A DNA stretch of 64,000 nt from Lepagella muris (GTDB lineage Bacteria > Bacteroidota > Bacteroidia > Bacteroidales > Muribaculaceae). A program made the position numbers and the translations under genes. Below the pieces are notes generated by a model that ran no database searches, was not told the DNA's origin, and saw only the letters and a program-made list of their open reading frames with translations. The stretch covers positions 68,069 to 132,068 of the forward strand of contig NZ_SRYB01000010.1 in NCBI RefSeq assembly GCF_004793975.1, given 5' to 3'. Shown piece after piece: positions 16,683 through 25,229 of this stretch (position 1 is the first letter of the stretch; the number at the start of each line of letters is the position of its first letter).

Positions 16683-17252
16683 TCATTTGAGGACTTCACG
16701 ATAGAACAGTTCATTAATCTTTTCATTTCTTGTCGGATCTCCCACAAGAATCACATTGCTCTGCTCATCAAGGGAGAACGTGTGTAGCAACTTGTTTTCT
16801 GGAAGTTCAGGATTCTTTGCTATAAATTCACCCGATACATCTACGATACACCAAAAGGGATATCGCTCATGTCTCATTCTTGTCTTTATCTCTTCCATTC
16901 TACCCCTCTGAGGATGTAGCAAAACCAATAGTTCTCCGCCATGAGCCACAAGACTGTCGTTGATATCGTGATAACCCACAAGATGGCTCAAGAAGCATCC
17001 GGAACAAGAAGTACTGTCAACATACAATACCAACTTCCTCGTATTTGAAGGAAAATATGTGGAATCTATTCCATCATAAACGGTAATTGCATTTTCAAAA
17101 TCCAGATTTATTCTCATTCCGTCCATGGCGACAAGCTGCTTTTCCAATGTCCTCTTTGACCTATTGGAAAAGCTGTAGATTCCATAGCCTGCCATACAAA
17201 TAGCAAAGAATCCAATAACGCTGAAAATCGCTATGTTGTTTTTTAGTTTCAT
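16683..17252 (-). CDS. Membrane-anchored thioredoxin-fold protein (CSGC motif)
   Basis: A 189-residue protein with one N-terminal membrane span (residues about 7-27) and a periplasmic thioredoxin-like domain. The strand LVLYVDSTSCSGCFLSH carries Cys83-Ser-Gly-Cys86, a CxxC redox pair. The domain continues with LLVLLHP and YPFWCIVDVSGEF, the usual beta-alpha order of TlpA-like proteins. The ATG at 17252 puts the span at the N-terminus; the upstream TTG at 17279 would overlap the previous gene. It lies 17 nt downstream of the transglutaminase-like gene and about 170 nt upstream of NVEALA peptide 1. With the MauE homologue it could form or repair disulfides in the peptides. Confidence 0.75.
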   Translation of the reverse strand: MKLKNNIAIFSVIGFFAICMAGYGIYSFSNRSKRTLEKQLVAMDGMRINLDFENAITVYDGIDSTYFPSNTRKLVLYVDSTSCSGCFLSHLVGYHDINDSLVAHGGELLVLLHPQRGRMEEIKTRMRHERYPFWCIVDVSGEFIAKNPELPENKLLHTFSLDEQSNVILVGDPTRNEKINELFYREVLK

Positions 17253-17269
17253 AATATACTGACTTTGTT

Positions 17270-20071
17270 TTACCACCAAATCTGTTTCATATCCTCGTAT
17301 GTGAATATTCTTTCCTCCTTACCTTTTGTCAGGTCTCTGACAAGATATAGACCGCCAATCGGGACTTTGGGGAAGACAATACTATTAGAATCAGCTATCT
17401 TCTTACCAATTGACACCCATCTATTGTCATCCCAATAGAGCAGTTCATATTGATCATCTATTTCAATACAGTTGCCGTCTGTCCGGGGTATATAACGTAT
17501 GCGGTCAATTCGCTGAGGTTTATCCAACTTCAAGCCAATCCAATGTCCGTCAGGACTATCCCCTTCAAACCCCGACAGAATATCTCCATCGAATACCTTT
17601 TCTTTTTCTTTACCGGCAACTCCGGAAGTGCCGATTATCTCTCCATGCAGTATGTTACCGCACTCTCCGATGAACTCAATCTCATTTATATTGCAATAGG
17701 AGTCATTCGGACCGATATATCTTATATAAAGATAAGAGTCATCATCATTGATATTGACATCATACCAATTGCCATTGGTGATTCCTTTGTGCGTATGCAA
17801 TAAGGAGGCGTCTCTAAACTCAGAATTATCAGATGCCTCAAATCGACCACCCTCCATGCGGTGGTTGAAAGGATCCCGGTAGCTCATAAAGGGATATTTA
17901 CGCAAAACTGTCATATCCCGGCATTTTACCTTGTCGGCTACTATCTCCCTTATGTTGCCATCGGAATTAATAATAAAAGGATTGCCGAATGGTTTGAGAT
18001 TCCCATCTTTAAATGTGGCGGCGATATATGCCACGTTCCGTCCCATCAAGCGGAAAGTGGCTTTCCTTCCAGAAATCCTTGCATAATCAATAGGAACCCA
18101 ATCCTTGTTGTCGAACACGCAGATATAGGCTATCTTGCCATTGACATTAGCGGGCACCGTGCGCGTCACATCCGTCACCGGGCAATACTCTTCAGTGACA
18201 TCAATGAAGTCAGCGTTGCGGAACAATCTCGGCACATCCTTCTCTCCTTTTAGATCATCCGCGATTTTTCTGTTTAATTGAAACTGATGACGGTAAACCT
18301 TCGGCTTCACATAATCACGTACAAAATATACAGAATCTCCTGGAGCAAAACCATTATGGAAGAGGGTGGATGTCCCGTCCGGATTGATCAGCACGCTCCA
18401 AGTATGCCCCTGGTTGCGGTTGCCATAGTTGGGCGTGAAGTCAATAGCCGCAGGTATGCCTAAATAACGGCATAGACTTACTGTAAAACTTGCCTCGCAC
18501 ACGCAATGACCTGTCTTCGCTTTGATCAATGATGCTGTCTTCGGTGGGATCGGTCCCTTGAATTTCATCCACTCGAATTGTCCTATCCTGTCGTACACTT
18601 TCATTGCTTCGGCAATGGCACTTCCAAATTGATAATGGGGATTCGGAATGGTGTTTGCCCCACAAATCTCCATATCCCATTTTTGCGTCTCCTTGTCGGC
18701 AAACGGAGTTTGTATCAGGATCTCGTCACCATCCTCATTTGTGGCGGATTCAAGGAAAAGTCCACTGTCCTTACCCATTATCTTGAAAGTGCCCATGCCG
18801 CACGGTATAATTATCCATCTCTGATGAAATCCGCCTTGATAATGATACTGGCTCATCGGTGCGCCAACGTCAGTACTGCAATATCTCGCCTCAATACACA
18901 AATCCATAGAGTCTCTGCGGAACGACGATATGCTCCAGCATTGTTCTCCCTTGAAATCAAAACGCAACATAGGGCTGCTGTCGGTCTTTTCTTCAAGCGG
19001 AAGAAGCCGTATCAGATTCAGAAGAGACTTTTGCACCGTGTCAAATGTGATGTAATTACCTGTCGCGGCATTTCTTATGCGGTAAAGCGATGATGTGAAA
19101 TCTTTTGATTTATCTGATTTGATTGGCTCGATAGCCGACACCATGATTCTGTCCAGAAGTATTCTGCCGGATTTATATTTGATTGTCAACGTGTTTTCTC
19201 CTGCCTGCAAATCAATCGGAATACCGAAACGAGAGTCGCGTAATTCCTGCATGAACACTGTGGGTTGCAGCCGACTGTCAATGACATGTCTACCGTTGAC
19301 AATTACACTTATTTCCGGATTCTCGGAAACAGAGGCATATCTCAACCATATCTGTTTGTTTGCATTTAGCGGAGACGACAGTTGGAAACTAACTTCAGCA
19401 TCACTGTTGTCAAGATCAACAATCTTTCTCTGGGATGCATTTTCAAGAGACTGCTCTCTGCATCCGCGTAAATCTGCATCTTCTGCCTCATAGTACATTC
19501 CTCTTCTGCTGATAACGAAATCTGATGAGAGATAAGGGAAACATCTTTCAATCTCTTCTCTCCAGTCACTTGGTTGTTCTTGAGTGAGACGATAAGGCAG
19601 GACATAGTTAAAAAACAGTGATTTGTCATACGTCTCATGCCAAGGAGTATTCTTCCACGTCTCAAAAGCATCATTGATTGCTTTTATAAGGTAGTCAGCC
19701 GTCAGTGATCTTATGTCGGTGATGACTCTTGCTGATTTTAAATCTAAATTTTCCGTAATAGCTGCCAACACACTGTCTCTCTTCTGAACGGGATACTTTG
19801 CCATTTCCAGATATATGGAGTCATACTGTTCGACTACATCTCCGGAATATGAATAATGGTAGGGCATATTACTTATAAGAAACTGCGCTGCCTCATACTT
19901 CAGCGGATCAAGGTCATTGCGGAAGTATTCGAGCACTTTCTCCATTTCGCCACGGTTTTCTCCAGCCTTATCAAGTGCAAAGTCCAAACCACTTTCGCAT
20001 GACACTAATGAAAATATTGATAATGTCATGCTAAAAGCAATTAATCTTATATAAGACATGCTTTGCTTCAT
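17270..20071 (-). CDS. Large lipoprotein with transglutaminase-like core and lectin-type modules
   Basis: A 933-residue lipoprotein (signal peptide ending SLVSC, Cys25). After a helical N-terminal region, about residues 200-310 look like a CBM6-type beta-sandwich (EAEDADLRG, YKSGRILLDRIMVS). About 330-465 resemble a ricin-type trefoil (QRWIIIPCGMGTFKIM, QKWDMEICG). The transglutaminase-like core has Cys523 in AKTGHCVCEASF and His556 in NQGHTWSVLINPDG, with CRYLGIPAAIDF between. The C-terminal 150 residues resemble a discoidin/F5-8 module (GLKLDKPQRIDRIRYI). Such cores hydrolyse or cross-link peptides. The combination with two sugar-binding-like modules inside a peptide cluster is odd. Domain borders are approximate. 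Confidence 0.75.
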   Translation of the reverse strand: MKQSMSYIRLIAFSMTLSIFSLVSCESGLDFALDKAGENRGEMEKVLEYFRNDLDPLKYEAAQFLISNMPYHYSYSGDVVEQYDSIYLEMAKYPVQKRDSVLAAITENLDLKSARVITDIRSLTADYLIKAINDAFETWKNTPWHETYDKSLFFNYVLPYRLTQEQPSDWREEIERCFPYLSSDFVISRRGMYYEAEDADLRGCREQSLENASQRKIVDLDNSDAEVSFQLSSPLNANKQIWLRYASVSENPEISVIVNGRHVIDSRLQPTVFMQELRDSRFGIPIDLQAGENTLTIKYKSGRILLDRIMVSAIEPIKSDKSKDFTSSLYRIRNAATGNYITFDTVQKSLLNLIRLLPLEEKTDSSPMLRFDFKGEQCWSISSFRRDSMDLCIEARYCSTDVGAPMSQYHYQGGFHQRWIIIPCGMGTFKIMGKDSGLFLESATNEDGDEILIQTPFADKETQKWDMEICGANTIPNPHYQFGSAIAEAMKVYDRIGQFEWMKFKGPIPPKTASLIKAKTGHCVCEASFTVSLCRYLGIPAAIDFTPNYGNRNQGHTWSVLINPDGTSTLFHNGFAPGDSVYFVRDYVKPKVYRHQFQLNRKIADDLKGEKDVPRLFRNADFIDVTEEYCPVTDVTRTVPANVNGKIAYICVFDNKDWVPIDYARISGRKATFRLMGRNVAYIAATFKDGNLKPFGNPFIINSDGNIREIVADKVKCRDMTVLRKYPFMSYRDPFNHRMEGGRFEASDNSEFRDASLLHTHKGITNGNWYDVNINDDDSYLYIRYIGPNDSYCNINEIEFIGECGNILHGEIIGTSGVAGKEKEKVFDGDILSGFEGDSPDGHWIGLKLDKPQRIDRIRYIPRTDGNCIEIDDQYELLYWDDNRWVSIGKKIADSNSIVFPKVPIGGLYLVRDLTKGKEERIFTYEDMKQIWW

Positions 20072-20159
20072 AGTAATATTTTTGATAATAATGAATTGGT
20101 TATATTAATGTTTCCGCAATCTCTATTTATACTGTCATCTACTGAATGACTTTCATTTT

Positions 20160-21314
20160 TTAGTCAATCTTCATTCTATATCGCAACAAAACTGCGCCGT
20201 CATTACGGATAATTGAATCGGCAACGAGCGGAGGACGGTTAAAACCCATATCTAACTGACCATCCAGAAACTCTCCTCCGAAATTATATACAATATAAAA
20301 ACTGTTGCCATACGCATCATCAGGCGCAATCATATTATTATGCATTGAGATATTGTCATTAAAATACAGTTTGCCCGACTTTTCATCGTATATACAAGGC
20401 TCTGCCGTATCTTCATCCTTTACTGAAAGGCATATATACTTTCCTGCCATCATAGGCGTTGTGGTTAGAAATTGCCACCGCTTTTCTACCACATAATCCC
20501 TTGCCTTTGATTTATCCATTTCTGCTATCTCTATATTATTGAATGGTCGGGCAGTGTTAACCGACACGTTGCCGATAAAGTTCCCGTCTTTGGCAGAGAT
20601 CTTTGAGAATCCGTTGTATCCGGTCGATGAATATATAATAACCGAATCATTGTCAGAGAGGAATCGTCCCATTCCAATCTTGTCTCTATGGTTATCATAC
20701 GGATAGATTGAATGCTTTATTCTGAAAGAACTGTCAGCGATATATAACCGATTACCGTCTGAATTCTCTATTTGGTTCACTCCCTCCATTGGCAACTCTG
20801 CAAGAATGAAACCACCGTTATCCAATGGGCGAATAGCCCCGATGACGATAGGGGCATTATAGCTTCTTTTGAACATGCCGTTGTCGGAGCCATACTCATT
20901 TATCTTTTTCCCGAAGTTGTCAACAATAAATACCGATGAGTCTGTAACCGCGATACAAGCAATCTCAAGATACTCTTGTTGCGCATGTCCCATTGAGTGT
21001 AATGTGAATAGCTGATTCCCATCCTTAGAATATGCATGCAATTTGTTTCTCCTTCTATCAAGAATATATATCCCTTGGTCGGTTACCTGTAGTTCGTCAA
21101 TGCCGGATATGGGATTCTCTATCGAGCCATGCAATGGAATAAATTCCACGGAATCAACAATTGTGGATATTGTATTAGCCTGATCAGGATGTGAATAATC
21201 AATCTCATATAAAGTGGTCAAATCTGTACCATTGCCCTTCTTAGTATTATTGCAAGATACAAAAACAACGGAAACAATCCCTGTGACAAGTGTAATTGCT
21301 GATGATTTTTTCAT
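20160..21314 (-). CDS. 6-bladed beta-propeller lipoprotein 2
   Basis: A 384-residue lipoprotein (signal peptide ending VFVSC, Cys21). Beta-propeller blades are seen as GIYILDRRRNKLHAYSKDG, SVFIVDNFGKKINEY, NRLYIADSSF and PCIYDEKSGKLYFNDN. It belongs to the same broad 6-bladed propeller class as the protein at 15170, but is divergent from it. It follows NVEALA peptide 2 with an 87-nt spacer holding a strong hairpin (21339-21370), so the peptide-propeller pair occurs twice in this cluster. Ligand unknown. Confidence 0.8.
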   Translation of the reverse strand: MKKSSAITLVTGIVSVVFVSCNNTKKGNGTDLTTLYEIDYSHPDQANTISTIVDSVEFIPLHGSIENPISGIDELQVTDQGIYILDRRRNKLHAYSKDGNQLFTLHSMGHAQQEYLEIACIAVTDSSVFIVDNFGKKINEYGSDNGMFKRSYNAPIVIGAIRPLDNGGFILAELPMEGVNQIENSDGNRLYIADSSFRIKHSIYPYDNHRDKIGMGRFLSDNDSVIIYSSTGYNGFSKISAKDGNFIGNVSVNTARPFNNIEIAEMDKSKARDYVVEKRWQFLTTTPMMAGKYICLSVKDEDTAEPCIYDEKSGKLYFNDNISMHNNMIAPDDAYGNSFYIVYNFGGEFLDGQLDMGFNRPPLVADSIIRNDGAVLLRYRMKID

Positions 21315-21338
21315 TTCTAATACGAAGGATTAAACGTG

Positions 21339-21370
21339 GAAAATTGGCAAGAAAATTCTTGCCAATTTTC
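21339..21370 (-). terminator. 15-bp perfect hairpin between NVEALA peptide 2 and beta-propeller 2
   Basis: The arms 21339-21353 and 21356-21370 are exactly complementary. The stem is U-rich at its 3' end when read on the minus strand. Inside an apparent operon this fits a partial terminator or mRNA-stabilising structure that raises peptide output over downstream genes. Confidence 0.65.
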
Positions 21371-21401
21371 AGGTTGATAATAGGCTTCATTGTATTTCTG
21401 T

Positions 21402-21704
21402 TTATCCATGAAGATTGCAACGACGACTATTGCATCCCTTTCCTCCACCACCGCATGTTATTACAATGAAGGTGCATTTTTTGCCATCCTTTAATCTGGC
21501 ACCACATTCAAAACTGTCAGTTTCTATACCATCTGGATATTCCCATTGTGTTGTAATCTCATCTTCAGATAGAGCCTCAACGTTCTGCATTAACAATTGA
21601 GTACTATGACCCTCTTGTTGGGAAAGAGTCTTAATGCCGTGATAGCCAAAGACAGTCAAAAATAAAACTGCCGTTAGAGGCAACAATAACTTTTTCTGTT
21701 TCAT
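21402..21704 (-). CDS. NVEALA-family secreted Cys-rich peptide 2
   Basis: A 100-residue precursor. A signal-peptide-like start (MKQKKLLLPLTAVLFLTVFG) is followed by LLMQNVEALSEDE, an almost literal NVEALA motif. The last third carries five Cys with a glycine run (KKCTFIVITCGGGGKGCNSR, then RCNLHG). Leader motif (N-I/V-E-A-L-S/T-E-D) and Cys count match peptide 1 while the Cys spacing and body differ: a conserved leader with a variable Cys-rich body, as in exported natural-product precursors. Whether it is cut after the motif is unknown. Confidence 0.8.
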   Translation of the reverse strand: MKQKKLLLPLTAVLFLTVFGYHGIKTLSQQEGHSTQLLMQNVEALSEDEITTQWEYPDGIETDSFECGARLKDGKKCTFIVITCGGGGKGCNSRRCNLHG

Positions 21705-21805
21705 TTTTAGAGATTTAGTTAATCATTACTTGATGTGATAGATTCATTATCCGATTATATTTCATTGTCATGTGTACATTCTGTGGTATGTGAAGGAAAT
21801 GTGTC

Positions 21806-22594
21806 CTATGTTATAGTAAAAGCACCACCTATTTCATGAATCAGATATTCAATCTGAATACTATATGATACAAAGATTACCGATAACCCTATAACCAGAC
21901 TCTTGGTGGTCAAACGCTGAGTATAATATTTACGCTCAGACATTTCAATTGTAAATGAAATAACACATATTACAACATAGAGTAATATGTAGGTTGATTG
22001 ACCGATAATGTGCATAAATATCATGGAGAACACTATCGGTAATGCTGACGCAGCTATTATGAGAGATAGTTTTCGCATACTGACGGCAGAACATAGTTCC
22101 TGTCTTGGCGATATCAAAGCCGTATGCAGGCTTAAACCAACACATGCCAATAGAAGAGCGAGATTCTTATAAAAAGAATGAGCAGGATTAAGATGGATAA
22201 ATTCTCCAAAGCAGCCGCATGATTCGATTCCTCCGTATGTATCCGTAAGGTTTGTATACGTTATGTAAGCGAACACGGACATAACCATTGGATACACCCA
22301 ATGGAAACGAATAAATAACATTCGGATAAGTGCAACATACCCTAACGCCATTTCCCCAATACATATACAAGCAGCAATCACATAGCTACAATCGGCACTT
22401 ATCCCCCAAAGACCGAGGAATGCCCCTACGGTTTGACTGAAAGCATCGATATTGACACCTTTCAGCATACCCGAAGCAATAAACGTAAGGGATATGACAC
22501 AACGTACACATGAGCATATAATTATCCCTGTGTATCGTTCATATTTTTCAGTATTTAATGCTGACCCTGTTATCATATCCGGTTTATTGTTCAA
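21806..22594 (-). CDS. MauE/DoxX-like redox-associated membrane protein
   Basis: A 262-residue polytopic protein, first half with about four spans in the MauE/DoxX arrangement: FIASGMLKGVNIDAF, then an Asp/Cys loop, then IESCGCFGEFIHLNPAHSFY with Cys126 and Cys128. The SCGCFG motif is the hallmark of MauE-type proteins, which serve in disulfide or quinone-linked thiol chemistry. A further four-span half (about residues 165-255) follows. It lies 101 nt upstream of NVEALA peptide 2. The likely role is feeding oxidising equivalents to the exported Cys-rich peptides, perhaps with the CSGC thioredoxin-fold protein; that is inference. Confidence 0.8.
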   Translation of the reverse strand: MNNKPDMITGSALNTEKYERYTGIIICSCVRCVISLTFIASGMLKGVNIDAFSQTVGAFLGLWGISADCSYVIAACICIGEMALGYVALIRMLFIRFHWVYPMVMSVFAYITYTNLTDTYGGIESCGCFGEFIHLNPAHSFYKNLALLLACVGLSLHTALISPRQELCSAVSMRKLSLIIAASALPIVFSMIFMHIIGQSTYILLYVVICVISFTIEMSERKYYTQRLTTKSLVIGLSVIFVSYSIQIEYLIHEIGGAFTIT

Positions 22595-22649
22595 GATGAA
22601 TATTCAGTAAAATACACCCTGTTTTGCAAATTCTCATTTAAATGACTTC

Positions 22650-23033
22650 TTAAAGATATAGGTAGCCTTTAAGGGTCTTATCAATTGTGATTACTTTTAG
22701 TATATAGACTCCGTTTTGAAGAGATTTAATAGTCTCTACAAAAACAGTTTCATCGGATGATACGGTTATTGCGTATCTTCCTCCTTCATCCCAAAGTTCG
22801 TATGCGAGAACATCTTCAGAGAGTCCGTTTTCATCAATAATGATAGTGCTCGATTCGAAGTCAATACGGCATAAAATCGGTCGTGGTGATTTTCTATGAC
22901 CATAGTTATTATGCTGCTCATGTTCACTATTGTATAAATTCACATCAATAGAATCGACAGGCTGTCCGAAGATCTCTAAAGAATAAGAGATGCAAAAGAA
23001 AAATAATAAAATAGATGCAAAGGACTTTTTCAT
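22650..23033 (-). CDS. Small secreted DUF3244-like protein
   Basis: A 127-residue exported protein with a signal peptide (MKKSFASILLFFFCISYSLE). The rest is a short beta-rich domain: pairs such as RIDFESSTIIIDENG, GRYAITVSS and LQNGVYILKVITIDKTLKGY follow the DUF3244 or sorting-domain-like pattern in which a GVYIL.V strand ends the fold. Function unknown. It is the first gene after a hairpin and a -7 box (TAACTTTG on the minus strand, 23069-23076), so it may start the peptide operon. Confidence 0.6.
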   Translation of the reverse strand: MKKSFASILLFFFCISYSLEIFGQPVDSIDVNLYNSEHEQHNNYGHRKSPRPILCRIDFESSTIIIDENGLSEDVLAYELWDEGGRYAITVSSDETVFVETIKSLQNGVYILKVITIDKTLKGYLYL

Positions 23034-23068
23034 GATGCGTGTCTTTTTGTCAGTTAATTTTTGTATCG

Positions 23069-23076
23069 CAAAGTTA
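23069..23076 (-). promoter_or_regulatory. -7 box (TAACTTTG) ahead of the DUF3244/NVEALA operon
   Basis: Exact TAnnTTTG on the minus strand, 36 nt upstream of the ATG at 23033. No clear -33 element. Confidence 0.45.
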
Positions 23077-23111
23077 AGTAGAAAGAGAATAAAGGTATAT
23101 ATAAAGGTGTA

Positions 23112-23160
23112 CGATTTTTGTGCGATTTTTATATCCCGGCATAAAATCGCACAAAAATCG
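23112..23160 (-). terminator. 18-bp perfect hairpin between regulator gene and DUF3244 gene
   Basis: Arms 23112-23129 and 23143-23160, loop of 13 nt. It follows the regulator stop by 24 nt and precedes the -7 box at 23076, so it probably terminates the regulator transcript. Confidence 0.75.
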
Positions 23161-23184
23161 CACTGTTTTGAAGTAGTAATATGG

Positions 23185-25038
23185 TTATAATGACTTGATT
23201 AGATCGTCAAAGGTTTTTGCGCCCAGATTCACCCCGAATATTTTCCGGCAGAGTGATCCACGGTGGGATGAGAGGGTACCTTTCGACTTTCCAAGAAGGA
23301 TTGCCATGTCGGAAGGGGAGACATGGCATTTTATAAGAAGGCAGATATGGAGATAGCGAGGCTTGATAGGTTCGCCGGTAAGGAGCTGGAGATGATAATG
23401 GAAATTAGGGGAAACGGAGATTACCAACGATTCAAGTTTACCCCATAATTTACTATTTTCAGTGATTACCTTCTTGCAGGCTATCATTTTTTGCATCTCT
23501 GCATACGCTTCAGATTGCAATATCACTGGAGATATGTTTGCTGCCATTCCACTGTCAATAAACTTCAAAATCTCATCAAGAAGTTTTTTCCGCAGTTCAT
23601 CCTTTGAATTTGAACTAACAATCGGAATCATATTCCGGTCCTCATTGTCAATCGGAAGCCCTTCCGGTGCCGGCTCGTCAACATTATCAGACTTTTCAGG
23701 TCTTTCATTCTCTGTATCGGCAGTCCTTTCAGCAGAATACATATCTATGGATGAGGTTGCCTGTTGTTCACAAGGCGTAGAATATGTCCGGTTGACCAGA
23801 GTTTCAGCTGTCTTACCGGTATTCAGTAGCTGCACATTCTTCAAGGAATATTTCATCTGCAGTATTTTATTCTTGTATCGATATCTCATATATATCAAAA
23901 CCGCGCTTAAAACGGACAATGCAGTGATAAGACACATCACAACATACCATAGCAACTTCCTTGAATGCTCGGCTTTCTCCTTTGCACGAACATGCTGCTG
24001 ATAGTTGAAGTTTGATACTTGGATTAACGACTGGTCTTTTGCATGTCGGTCTATAAAATTCTCCATTACGTTGCGATACCGCAAGGCGTATGCGGACAGA
24101 GAGTCATAAGGGAGTTTCTCCATGATTCCCGGAGAAAACATCAGGGAATAACCGGTTTTCAGGTTATTGTCTGCAGGATCGCTTATCAGCTGCCGGGCAT
24201 ACATATATGCCGTATCGAAATATCCCGACCTATAATATATACGTGCGGCTATTGCTGTGGGATAACTCTTAAAAGCAGAGTCACATTTCTCAGGTACGCC
24301 CCTTATCTGATTTAAGGCGACCGACAGATTCCCATTCTCAAGTAAGGCATGCGCAAGATGTGCCTTCAATTCACTTCTTTTACTCTCAGACAGATTCTCA
24401 CTTGAGATTAATGCCCGATTGAAATAAAATTGAGCACTATCTATTTCTTTTAAATCAAGATACGCACTTCCAAGAAATTGATAATCAATAGTGGTGTAAT
24501 AGGCATTACCTTCAATTGAATCCAACTTTATGGTTTCCCTGAAATATGGTATGGCTTGGCGGTATAATCGCAGCTCCTGCAATATCCATGCATACTGACC
24601 AATAATCATTCCTCGCAAATGAACATTCTCAGGAGTATCCTCAAGCATATCAAGAGCTTTGTGGAAATAGTCAATTGATTGGGGGTAGTCGCCCATATCG
24701 CAATAGACGCGTCCGGCATAGTAGAGCACCTCCGGATAGTTCGCCTCATTCCGGTGCGAGGAATAGTATTCCACAAGTCGGAGTATGACGGAATCCGACG
24801 TATGAAGCACCATACATTTGTCGTTCGCCTTTATTTTCAGAAGGTCATGGAGGTGACGGTCTTTCACCGAGAGTGATCTCGGATTTATTGAATCCAACTT
24901 TCTGCGTACAAGTTCAGGAGACTCGTCCACGATTCCCTTGACTGCCTCAAGACGCGCGTCAGGATGACTTGACCCGCAAGAATTGAACCAAATCATACAA
25001 GAGACCACCACAAGTATAAAATCTAAAATATATCTCAT
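23185..25038 (-). CDS. TPR - transmembrane - LuxR-like HTH regulator
   Basis: A 617-residue membrane-spanning one-component regulator. The N-terminus is a signal or lipobox-like segment (FNSCGSS), then about residues 50-330 form TPR repeats (VLYYAGRVYCDMGDYPQSID, YQFLGSAYLDLKEIDSAQFY). One span (WYVVMCLITALSVLSAVLIY) and a cytosolic C-terminus follow, ending in an HTH (SDMAILLGKSKGTLSSHRGS). This topology is common in Bacteroidales, where the outside TPR domain senses a ligand and the inside HTH acts on DNA. It lies upstream of and in the same direction as the NVEALA cluster, so it is the likely controller, perhaps sensing the exported peptide. Confidence 0.8.
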   Translation of the reverse strand: MRYILDFILVVVSCMIWFNSCGSSHPDARLEAVKGIVDESPELVRRKLDSINPRSLSVKDRHLHDLLKIKANDKCMVLHTSDSVILRLVEYYSSHRNEANYPEVLYYAGRVYCDMGDYPQSIDYFHKALDMLEDTPENVHLRGMIIGQYAWILQELRLYRQAIPYFRETIKLDSIEGNAYYTTIDYQFLGSAYLDLKEIDSAQFYFNRALISSENLSESKRSELKAHLAHALLENGNLSVALNQIRGVPEKCDSAFKSYPTAIAARIYYRSGYFDTAYMYARQLISDPADNNLKTGYSLMFSPGIMEKLPYDSLSAYALRYRNVMENFIDRHAKDQSLIQVSNFNYQQHVRAKEKAEHSRKLLWYVVMCLITALSVLSAVLIYMRYRYKNKILQMKYSLKNVQLLNTGKTAETLVNRTYSTPCEQQATSSIDMYSAERTADTENERPEKSDNVDEPAPEGLPIDNEDRNMIPIVSSNSKDELRKKLLDEILKFIDSGMAANISPVILQSEAYAEMQKMIACKKVITENSKLWGKLESLVISVSPNFHYHLQLLTGEPIKPRYLHICLLIKCHVSPSDMAILLGKSKGTLSSHRGSLCRKIFGVNLGAKTFDDLIKSL

Positions 25039-25043
25039 ATCTG

Positions 25044-25229
25044 CTACTGATTGAATTCGTATTCGAGGAGAAGGAAATCGCGTAACGACATGTGTCGGAT
25101 TCCCTTGTAGGTATTGGGGAAGGTGGAATCAAGAGAAATCACGTATTTGGGGATATGATAGTTTTCATTACGATTAAAACTTTCGGCAAATATACGAAAA
25201 GTTTTAATCGTAATGAAAACTTTTGGCAA
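25044..25229 (-). CDS. Possible 61-aa leader ORF upstream of the regulator
   Basis: The ORF (ends MSLRDFLLLEYEFNQ) stops 5 nt before the regulator ATG. Its 5' part is encoded by the 40-bp repeat region and its N-terminus is therefore repeat-derived. It may be a translated leader or chance; a downstream in-frame Met (RHMSLRDF) would give a 15-residue leader. No homologue recognised. Confidence 0.25.
   Translation of the reverse strand: MPKVFITIKTFRIFAESFNRNENYHIPKYVISLDSTFPNTYKGIRHMSLRDFLLLEYEFNQ

Noticed and set aside
16515..16787. 90-codon plus-strand ORF opposite the NVEALA peptide 1/thioredoxin junction
   Set aside because: It overlaps the coding region of the thioredoxin-fold gene, has no family match, and runs against the operon.
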